Positions 6,052 to 10,747 of a stretch of DNA of 10,747 nucleotides are shown here, piece by piece (position 1 is the first letter of the stretch; every line of letters starts with the position of its first letter). Made by a program: the position numbers and the translations under genes. The stretch comes from an uncultured Salinimicrobium sp. (lineage in GTDB: Bacteria > Bacteroidota > Bacteroidia > Flavobacteriales > Flavobacteriaceae), in NCBI GenBank assembly GCA_946887025.1, contig CAMPJY010000098.1, positions 1 to 10,747 on the forward strand, read 5' to 3'. The notes beneath the pieces are model-generated. The model searched no databases. It was not told where the DNA came from and saw nothing but the letters and a program-made list of their open reading frames with translations.

Positions 6052-7179
6052 ATGAAACTTGACAAGAAAGAAATAATGAAATCCCTTGAAACCATCACGG
6101 TTGCCGGGGAAGGAAAAAATATGGTTGAAGCCGGTGTCGTACAGAATATTATGACTTTTGGAGATGAGGTGGTGGTCGATCTTTTACTGACTACCCCTGC
6201 CCTGCATATCAAAAAAAGAGCCGAGGTTGACGTGATGAAGGCCATCCACGAGCACGTGTATGAAAAGGCGAAAGTGAAGGTGAATATTAAAGTACAGGCA
6301 CCTGAAAAGCCGGAAATAAAAGGGAAAGCAATCCCCGGAATTAAAAATATAGTTGCAGTAGCCTCAGGAAAGGGAGGGGTTGGAAAATCCACTGTTACAG
6401 CAAACCTTGCCGTCAGTCTCGCAAAAATGGGATTCAGCGTAGGTATACTGGATGCAGATATTTATGGCCCATCCACCCCTATGATGTTTGATGTGGAATA
6501 CGAACGTCCCTTATCTGTAAATGTGGACGGAAAATCAAAGATGAAGCCCATTGAGAATTACGGGATCAAGATCCTTTCAATAGGATTCTTCACCAAGCCG
6601 AACCAGGCAGTGGTATGGCGAGGGCCCATGGCTGCAAAGGCGCTGAACCAGATGATCTTTGATGCCGCCTGGGGAGAACTTGATTTTATGCTGATCGACC
6701 TGCCTCCGGGAACAGGAGACATACATCTGTCCATCATGCAGTCCATGCCCATTACAGGGGCGGTGATCGTAAGTACTCCGCAAAATGTAGCTCTTGCAGA
6801 TGCCAAAAAAGGGGTTGCCATGTTCCAGCAGGAAGCTATCAATGTACCCGTCCTGGGAATTATTGAAAATATGGCCTATTTCACTCCTGAAGAACTTCCG
6901 GAGAACAAATATTATATCTTCGGACGCGAAGGCGCCAAGGTACTGGCTGAAGACCTGCAGGTCCCATTCCTGGGAGAGATTCCGCTGGTACAAAGCATCC
7001 GGGAAGCCGGGGATATCGGACATCCGGCTGCCCTTCAGGAAGGAACGCCCTTGTCTGAAGCTTTCGATAAAATAACGCAGAATGTGGTACAGGAAACCGT
7101 TAAGAGAAATACGAGCCTTCCTCCCACCGAAGCAATTAAAATAACCACTATGGCTGGCTGTAGTGCAGTAAAAGGATAA
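6052..7179 (+). CDS. mrp: Mrp/ApbC-type Fe-S cluster carrier P-loop ATPase
   Basis: A 375-residue protein with an N-terminal MIP18/DUF59 domain (about 4-82) and a C-terminal Mrp/NBP35-type ATPase. The deviant Walker A is GKGGVGKST (106-114), followed by DADIYGPS (134-141) and the Walker B/switch LIDLPPGTGD (214-223). Such proteins bind and transfer [4Fe-4S] clusters to apo-proteins in an ATP-dependent way as cytoplasmic dimers. Unlike E. coli Mrp, the position after ENMAYF (272-277) holds TPEELPENKYYIFG with no CxxC pair. The whole protein has a single cysteine, Cys370, in the conserved Bacteroidota tail TTMAGCSAVK. A NifU-type scaffold gene starts one base after its stop, supporting the Fe-S role. 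The ATG at 6052 is chosen because it begins the domain at its usual first helix. Confidence 0.95.
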   Translation: MKLDKKEIMKSLETITVAGEGKNMVEAGVVQNIMTFGDEVVVDLLLTTPALHIKKRAEVDVMKAIHEHVYEKAKVKVNIKVQAPEKPEIKGKAIPGIKNIVAVASGKGGVGKSTVTANLAVSLAKMGFSVGILDADIYGPSTPMMFDVEYERPLSVNVDGKSKMKPIENYGIKILSIGFFTKPNQAVVWRGPMAAKALNQMIFDAAWGELDFMLIDLPPGTGDIHLSIMQSMPITGAVIVSTPQNVALADAKKGVAMFQQEAINVPVLGIIENMAYFTPEELPENKYYIFGREGAKVLAEDLQVPFLGEIPLVQSIREAGDIGHPAALQEGTPLSEAFDKITQNVVQETVKRNTSLPPTEAIKITTMAGCSAVKG

Positions 7180-7180
7180 T

Positions 7181-7429
7181 ATGAACACAACAAGCGAACA
7201 AATCCGGATCAATGTCGAAAAAGCTCTTGAAGAAATCAGGCCTTTCCTAGTTAGCGATGGGGGTGATATTTCTTTGGTTGCCATCGAGAATGACAACCTG
7301 GTAAAGGTAAAGTTGCTGGGAGCCTGCGTGAGTTGCAGTGTCAATCGGATGACCCTGAAATCAGGCGTCGAAATGACCATTAAAAAATACGCTCCCCAGA
7401 TCGAACAGGTGGTAAATATTGAAGGCTAA
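7181..7429 (+). CDS. NifU C-terminal-domain Fe-S scaffold protein
   Basis: An 82-residue stand-alone Nfu domain, the usual length for the single-domain form. The helix ending in RPFLVSDGGDISLV (20-33) and the cluster-binding pair C49-x2-C52 in LGACVSCSVNRMTL are the family signature. Nfu proteins hold a [4Fe-4S] cluster between two subunits, each giving its CxxC, and pass it to client enzymes. It starts one base after mrp, so the two are almost surely co-expressed; the lone cysteine of the Mrp neighbour makes this scaffold a natural cluster source or partner, which is inference. Confidence 0.93.
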   Translation: MNTTSEQIRINVEKALEEIRPFLVSDGGDISLVAIENDNLVKVKLLGACVSCSVNRMTLKSGVEMTIKKYAPQIEQVVNIEG

Positions 7430-7477
7430 AGGTTCTTCTGAAGAAATACCCCACACTTGACCGAAAAACAGAAACAG

Positions 7478-8539
7478 ATGATTAAAACAGATATGTTGAT
7501 TATCGGTGCAGGGCCCACTGGACTCTTCGCCGTGTTTGAAGCAGGATTGCTGAAATTAAAATGCCATCTCATCGACGCTTTGCCTCAACCCGGAGGCCAG
7601 TGTTCCGAGATATACCCCAAAAAACCTATTTATGATATTCCTGGATTCCCTGAAGTGCTCGCAGGAGACCTTGTGGACAATCTTATGGAACAGATAAAAC
7701 CTTTTGAACCGGGATTCACTCTCGGGGAAAGGGCGGAAACCATAGAAACCCTTGAGGATGGCTCCTTCGTCGTGACTACTAACAAAGGGACCCAACACAA
7801 TGCTCCTGTCGTAGTTATTGCGGGAGGACTGGGTAGTTTCGAACCCCGTAAGCCACCTATAACCAATATTGCCAAATATGAGGACAACGGAGTGGCTTAT
7901 ATCATCAAGGATCCGGAATTCTACAGAAATAAACGGGTGGTAATAGCAGGAGGAGGCGATTCGGCCCTTGACTGGTCCATCTACCTCGCAAATATTGCGG
8001 AAGAAGTATCCCTGGTACACCGCCGCAATGATTTCCGCGGAGCCCTTGATTCCGTGGAAAAAGTAGCGGAGCTTTCAAGACTGGGCAAGATCAACCTCAT
8101 CACGGAAGCTGAAGTGGTCGGTTTAAAAGGAGAAAGCGAATTGGAAGCTGTGGTGATCCGTCATCAGGGAGATGAATCCCAGGAGGAGCTGAAAGAAACC
8201 GATTATTTCATTCCTCTCTTCGGACTTTCCCCAAAATTAGGTCCTATTGCAAACTGGGGGCTGGAAATTGAGAAGAATGCCATTAAAGTGAACAACAGCT
8301 ATGACTATCAGACTAATATTCCCGGGGTTTATGCCATTGGGGATGTAAACACCTATCCGGGTAAACTGAAACTCATCCTGTGCGGCTTCCACGAGGCAGC
8401 TATCATGTGCCAGAGCGCCTACCAGCGTATCTTCCCTGATAAAAAATACGTGATGAAATATACTACCGTGAGCGGAATCAATGGATTTGACGGTTCAGTG
8501 AAGGAGGCAAAACGCGAAGTGGTTAAGAGTATAAATTAA
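7478..8539 (+). CDS. Ferredoxin-NADP reductase-like FAD oxidoreductase (YumC/thioredoxin-reductase-like)
   Basis: A 353-residue flavoprotein of the thioredoxin-reductase-like FNR type. Numbering from the ATG at 7478, the FAD-binding loop is IIGAGPTG (8-15), then the PQPGGQ flavin contact (36-41), the NAD(P)-binding loop AGGGDSALD (157-165) with HRRNDFR (181-187) selecting the phosphate of NADPH, and the second FAD motif AIGDV (286-290). The CxxC redox pair of true thioredoxin reductases is absent: the stretch between the two nucleotide loops has GGLGS instead. This points to electron transfer to ferredoxin or flavodoxin, and a ferredoxin gene follows. A TTG at 7457 could add seven residues (MTEKQKQ), but the ATG gives the conserved MIKTDMLIIGAG start and is preferred. 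It is the third gene of the Fe-S cluster, 48 bases after the Nfu stop. Confidence 0.9.
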   Translation: MIKTDMLIIGAGPTGLFAVFEAGLLKLKCHLIDALPQPGGQCSEIYPKKPIYDIPGFPEVLAGDLVDNLMEQIKPFEPGFTLGERAETIETLEDGSFVVTTNKGTQHNAPVVVIAGGLGSFEPRKPPITNIAKYEDNGVAYIIKDPEFYRNKRVVIAGGGDSALDWSIYLANIAEEVSLVHRRNDFRGALDSVEKVAELSRLGKINLITEAEVVGLKGESELEAVVIRHQGDESQEELKETDYFIPLFGLSPKLGPIANWGLEIEKNAIKVNNSYDYQTNIPGVYAIGDVNTYPGKLKLILCGFHEAAIMCQSAYQRIFPDKKYVMKYTTVSGINGFDGSVKEAKREVVKSIN

Positions 8540-8546
8540 TTTACAA

Positions 8547-8584
8547 AGACCTGACAGATTTGAAAATCTGTTAGGTCTGTTTTT
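8547..8584 (+). terminator. Long hairpin with T-run between reductase and ferredoxin genes
   Basis: A 14-bp stem (8547-8560 with 8565-8578, left arm AGACCTGACAGATT) closes a TGAA loop, with one G-T wobble, and is followed by TTTTT at 8580-8584. It is a plausible intrinsic terminator or attenuator, only six bases before the ferredoxin ATG. Palindromes of this sequence type (GACCTGACAG arms) are, from memory, frequent between genes of Flavobacteriia, so it may be a dispersed repeat that also terminates. Confidence 0.65.
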
Positions 8585-8590
8585 ACAGAG

Positions 8591-8929
8591 ATGTCAGATA
8601 TTAAAATCACCATTATAGATCGTGAAGGCGAAGCCCACCAGGTTGACGCCCCTACGGATATGAACATGAACCTGATGGAGGTGATCCGTTCCTATGAACT
8701 CGCTCCTGAAGGTACGATTGGGATCTGCGGCGGCATGGCAATGTGTGCCTCCTGCCAGTGCTATATGCAGAGTCACGAGCACCTGCTGCCTGAGAAAAGC
8801 TATGAGGAAGAAGACATGCTGGACCAGGCTTTCTTTGTACAACCCAATAGCCGCCTTAGCTGCCAGATTCCGATAACAGAGGAACTGGAAGGCCTGGAAG
8901 TAAAGCTGGCCCCTGCAAGTGCAGAATAA
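8591..8929 (+). CDS. [2Fe-2S] ferredoxin, adrenodoxin/ISC type
   Basis: A 112-residue ferredoxin with cluster ligands C46-x5-C52-x2-C55 and C91, the spacing of vertebrate-type/ISC ferredoxins. The segment ICGGMAMCASCQCY carries an additional Cys57. Acidic stretches (YEEEDMLDQ, 71-79) form the usual docking surface for a reductase or P450-type partner. It is a small soluble electron carrier. It lies 51 bases after a ferredoxin-NADP reductase-like gene and downstream of Mrp and Nfu, so its likely job is to carry electrons from NADPH for Fe-S cluster assembly or for a cluster-dependent enzyme. The hairpin directly before it may reduce or separate its expression from the upstream genes. The ATG at 8591 fits the start of the first beta strand. 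Confidence 0.93.
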   Translation: MSDIKITIIDREGEAHQVDAPTDMNMNLMEVIRSYELAPEGTIGICGGMAMCASCQCYMQSHEHLLPEKSYEEEDMLDQAFFVQPNSRLSCQIPITEELEGLEVKLAPASAE

Positions 8930-9003
8930 CCGGATAAAATCCTGGTGTTCAGTAAAAAAGGAGCGGTTTTTGTAAAGCTCCGGTTAAAATTCTTATTCTG
9001 AAA

Positions 9004-9390
9004 ATGAACCTGATTTCCGTAATAATATTTTACTCAGATAAGGCAGAAGAATCAACTCTTCAGCAGGAGAAATCTTTACACCGTCGTCTGCCTAAAAAGG
9101 AATCCAGACTAGGCTCCCGGATTCTGCAATTGAAATACGAGCTGGCAAATTTCCCTTTTGGAAAAGAATATCCGGGAAAGCGTTTTGAGGAATACCAACT
9201 GGATCTGGACCCCCAGACTAGGGATTCAGGATATAATCAGGAATTGACTGCGGTAGAGATTGACCCGGTTCTCGTTCCCCCTCCTATTAAGCTCAAGACA
9301 GAATGCTGTGAAAAATATTTAAAGGGAAAACGCTGTGGGCGTTGCCCTTGTTTTGACCTGCCCAACGGGCCGGCCTCCCGGCTGAATTAA
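9004..9390 (+). CDS. Unrecognised small protein with a C-terminal five-cysteine motif
   Basis: A 128-residue protein of no assigned function. The first ten residues are hydrophobic but are followed by an acidic stretch and are too short for a convincing signal peptide. Residues 22-62 are strongly basic with several aromatic residues. Residues 63-100 are Pro- and Asp-rich. All cysteines lie together near the end: C101-C102, C111, C114 and C116, as CC-x8-C-x2-C-x-C inside CCEKYLKGKRCGRCPCFDL. That cluster, with many lysines, resembles a small metal site (zinc or Fe-S). I recall similar CC-x-KYxKGKxC endings in small hypothetical proteins of Bacteroidota, without a known function. It begins 74 bases after the ferredoxin stop and is followed by a terminator, so it probably ends the Fe-S transcript. 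Codon use looks like that of its neighbours. Confidence 0.72.
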   Translation: MNLISVIIFYSDKAEESTLQQEKSLHRRLPKKESRLGSRILQLKYELANFPFGKEYPGKRFEEYQLDLDPQTRDSGYNQELTAVEIDPVLVPPPIKLKTECCEKYLKGKRCGRCPCFDLPNGPASRLN

Positions 9391-9397
9391 ACCTGAG

Positions 9398-9422
9398 GCT
9401 GTCTGAAAAGACAGCTTTTTTT
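9398..9422 (+). terminator. Intrinsic terminator of the Fe-S cluster
   Basis: A perfect 7-bp stem GCTGTCT / AGACAGC around a GAAA tetraloop is followed by seven T residues (9416-9422). It begins eight bases after the stop of the small Cys-motif protein. This is the clearest terminator of the window. Confidence 0.88.
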
Positions 9423-9445
9423 ATTATCTCCTATTAATGAATTGC

Positions 9446-9463
9446 CCCGCCTTTTAAGGCGGG
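9446..9463 (+). repeat. Outer palindrome, left copy
   Basis: CCCGCCTT and AAGGCGGG form an 8-bp perfect stem with a TT centre, preceded by AATTGC. No T-run follows, so it is not a typical terminator. Confidence 0.7.
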
Positions 9464-9486
9464 TATGATGGTCTCCCATTCATATA

Positions 9487-9531
9487 GGCTTTAGCCCAAC
9501 AGCGATACCTATAAAATATTGGGCTAAAGCC
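9487..9531. repeat. Central 13-bp inverted repeat
   Basis: GGCTTTAGCCCAA (9487-9499) is perfectly complementary to TTGGGCTAAAGCC (9519-9531), with a 19-base loop. The arm itself contains the smaller palindrome GGCTTTAGCC. Similar GGGCTTTAGCCC palindromes are, from memory, scattered in many Bacteroidota genomes. Confidence 0.75.
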
Positions 9532-9555
9532 CTTTATCAAAAATAACTTCAGGAA

Positions 9556-9575
9556 CCCGGACTTAAAAGTCCGGG
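9556..9575 (-). repeat. Outer palindrome, right (inverted) copy
   Basis: CCCGGACTT and AAGTCCGGG form a 9-bp perfect stem with an AA centre. Read on the reverse strand it has the same AATTGCCC lead-in as the left copy. It lies 35 bases after the stop of the acyl-CoA dehydrogenase gene and could protect or end that transcript. Confidence 0.7.
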
Positions 9576-9610
9576 CAATTTAATGATTTCAGGTTTTTTT
9601 ACCCCATCCG

Positions 9611-10747
9611 CTATTGAAACGCAGAAAACCCGGTTATATCCTGTCCGGTGATCAGCAGATGTATGTCGTGAGTACCTTCATAAGTGATCACACTTTCAAG
9701 GTTCATACTGTGGCGCATAATGCTATATTCCCCGGTAATCCCCATCCCTCCTAGGACCTGTCTTGCTTCCCTCGCAATTTGGATAGCCATATCCACATTA
9801 TTTCGCTTAGCCATGGATATTTGTGCTGAAGTGGCTCTTCCTTCATTTCGCAGAACTCCCAGTCTCCAGGTAAGTAATTGCGCTTTGGTTATTTCGGTGA
9901 TCATTTCAGCCAGCTTCTTCTGTTGCAGCTGAGTGGCTCCAATGGGTTTCCCAAACTGAATCCTTTCCTTTGCATAACGCAGTGCGGTATCATAACAGTC
10001 CATGGCAGCCCCAATGGCGCCCCAGGCTATTCCATAACGTGCAGAATCCAGACAGCCGAGGGGAGCTCCCAGTCCGCTTTTGTTAGGCAGAAGGTTCTCC
10101 TTGGGAACCTTTACGTTATCAAAAATAAGCTCTCCCGTAGCACTTGCCCTTAGGGACCATTTATTATGAGTTTCAGGGGTAGAAAAACCTTCCATTCCTC
10201 TCTCCACAATAAGTCCATGGATCCGGCCCTCCTCATTCTTGGCCCAGACGATGGCGATATCCGCAAAAGGAGCGTTGGAGATCCACATTTTGGCGCCATT
10301 CAAAAGATAATGGTCGCCCTTATCCTTAAAATTGGTGGTCATGCCTCCCGGATTGGAGCCATGATCCGGCTCGGTCAAGCCAAAGCAGCCCATGAATTCT
10401 CCGGTAGCAAGTTTTGGAAGGTATTTTTTACGCTGTTCCTCGCTGCCGTATTTAAAAATGGGATACATCACCAGGGAAGATTGCACTGAGGCGGTAGAAC
10501 GAATTCCGCTATCGCCACGCTCGATTTCCTGCATGATGAGTCCGTAAGAGATCTGGTCCAGCCCTGCCCCCCCGTAATCCTCGGGAATGTAAGGCCCAAA
10601 AGCCCCTATTTCTGCAAGCCCATTTATAACCTGCTCCGGAAATTCCGCTTTCTGGGCGGCTTCCTCTATAATTGGCGAAACATCACGCTTCACCCACTCC
10701 CGGGCTGCATCGCGAACCATTTTATGTTCGTCGGTAAGTAAATCATC
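9611..10747 (-). CDS. Acyl-CoA dehydrogenase, glutaryl-CoA-dehydrogenase-like (N-terminus beyond the right edge)
   Basis: The reverse strand is open from the window edge to a TAG at 9611, giving 378 codons. An internal Met at 10720 is not the start: nine in-frame codons upstream (DDLLTDEHK) continue the conserved N-terminal helix, so some 10-20 residues are missing. The order is an all-alpha N-terminal domain, a middle beta domain with the flavin segment CFGLTEPDHGSNPGG and the WISNAPFADI strand, then a C-terminal helical bundle with RIQFGKPIGATQLQQKKLAEM and QVLGGMGITGEY. The catalytic base is the Glu of TYEGTHDIH (residue 348 from the internal Met), the position used by glutaryl- and short-chain enzymes. 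It would oxidise an acyl-CoA with FAD, passing electrons to ETF. Glutaryl-CoA (lysine/tryptophan breakdown) is the best family match, but substrate is inferred. Confidence 0.92.
   Translation of the reverse strand, partial: DDLLTDEHKMVRDAAREWVKRDVSPIIEEAAQKAEFPEQVINGLAEIGAFGPYIPEDYGGAGLDQISYGLIMQEIERGDSGIRSTASVQSSLVMYPIFKYGSEEQRKKYLPKLATGEFMGCFGLTEPDHGSNPGGMTTNFKDKGDHYLLNGAKMWISNAPFADIAIVWAKNEEGRIHGLIVERGMEGFSTPETHNKWSLRASATGELIFDNVKVPKENLLPNKSGLGAPLGCLDSARYGIAWGAIGAAMDCYDTALRYAKERIQFGKPIGATQLQQKKLAEMITEITKAQLLTWRLGVLRNEGRATSAQISMAKRNNVDMAIQIAREARQVLGGMGITGEYSIMRHSMNLESVITYEGTHDIHLLITGQDITGFSAFQ

Larger units (their letters stand above)
9440..9580. repeat. Composite palindromic element (REP/BIME-like), two inverted outer hairpins around a central one
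   Basis: The gap between the convergent ends of the Cys-motif gene and the acyl-CoA dehydrogenase gene (9423-9610) has no gene. It holds three palindromes in 141 bases. The outer two share AATTGCCC at their outer edges (9440-9447, and inverted at 9573-9580), a CTTTTAAG centre and a GGGT inner edge, so they are inverted copies of one family. Their stems differ in base pairs yet remain fully paired. This arrangement matches REP pairs forming a BIME. Confidence 0.6.

Noticed and set aside
6012..6062. 16-codon upstream reading frame (ATG at 6012, TGA at 6060) overlapping the mrp start
   Set aside because: It would begin almost at the predicted transcript start, has no regulatory codon run and no hairpins that could act as an attenuator; probably chance.
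6577..7380. Long open frame on the minus strand (267 codons) opposite mrp and the Nfu gene
   Set aside because: It is antisense to two clearly recognisable genes and its protein has no domain; a shadow of codon bias.
7457..7477. TTG-initiated extension of the reductase by seven residues
   Set aside because: The ATG at 7478 gives the N-terminus expected for the family and leaves the FAD loop intact; the extension (MTEKQKQ) adds no recognisable element.
8928..8985. Inverted repeats after the ferredoxin gene (AACCGGA/TCCGGTT, and GGAGC/GCTCC at 8960-8981)
   Set aside because: Short stems with long loops and no T-run after them; not enough for a terminator or riboswitch call.
9548..9593. Direct repeats TTCAGG flanking the right outer palindrome, like a target-site duplication
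   Set aside because: Only six bases, not at the exact element edges, and expected by chance at this length.
1..10747. Search for CRISPR arrays, tRNA/rRNA genes, insertion sequences, phage or defence genes
   Set aside because: No regular spaced repeats of CRISPR type, no cloverleaf or rRNA sequence, and no transposase, integrase, nuclease or toxin-antitoxin motif was seen.

Overview
The window reads as a chromosomal segment of a Bacteroidota bacterium, most likely a marine or soil member of the Flavobacteriaceae (the Gramella/Zunongwangia/Salegentibacter neighbourhood would fit). Reasons are a TonB-dependent receptor with an N-terminal carboxypeptidase-regulatory-like domain, -7 promoter elements of the TAnnTTTG type, a Mrp protein of the Bacteroidota form that lacks the usual mid-protein CxxC, and short AT-centred intergenic palindromes. 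The genus is an inference from recalled protein similarity; no search was run.

Layout. (1) 1-1310, minus: the N-terminal 436 residues of a TonB-dependent outer-membrane receptor, running off the left edge. (2) 1311-1481: a divergent intergenic region with an 11-bp-phased array of imperfect repeats, the spacing expected for an OmpR/PhoB-family regulator. (3) 1482-3277, plus: a response regulator and histidine kinase of the PhoB/PhoR type, overlapping by one base. (4) 3179-4240, minus: a GT-B-fold (MurG/GT28-like) glycosyltransferase whose 3' end overlaps the kinase gene by 99 bases. (5) 4295-5926, plus: a tight cluster of trmB (GTG start), a LysE-family exporter (TTG start) and an alkyltransferase-like DNA-repair protein in which the acceptor Cys is replaced by Ala. 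(6) 6052-9390, plus: an iron-sulfur and electron-transfer cluster of Mrp, a NifU C-terminal-domain scaffold, a ferredoxin-NADP reductase-like flavoprotein, a [2Fe-2S] ferredoxin and an unrecognised small protein with a C-terminal five-cysteine motif. A long hairpin lies between reductase and ferredoxin, and a clean intrinsic terminator closes the cluster. (7) 9423-9610: a 141-bp composite of three palindromes, of which the outer two are inverted copies of one family, like a REP/BIME element. (8) 9611-10747, minus: most of a glutaryl-CoA-dehydrogenase-like acyl-CoA dehydrogenase, running off the right edge.

How the genes fit together. The receptor and the two-component system probably form a regulatory unit (nutrient uptake, possibly phosphate) coupled through the repeat array. 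The Mrp/NifU/reductase/ferredoxin set could deliver both clusters and electrons for Fe-S biogenesis. Most of the window is ordinary core flavobacterial gene content. I do not see a defence island, phage, insertion sequence, CRISPR array or secondary-metabolite locus. The observations most worth a second look are the phased operator array, the small Cys-motif protein at the end of the Fe-S cluster, the composite palindromic element, and the residue substitutions in the ATL and Mrp proteins.
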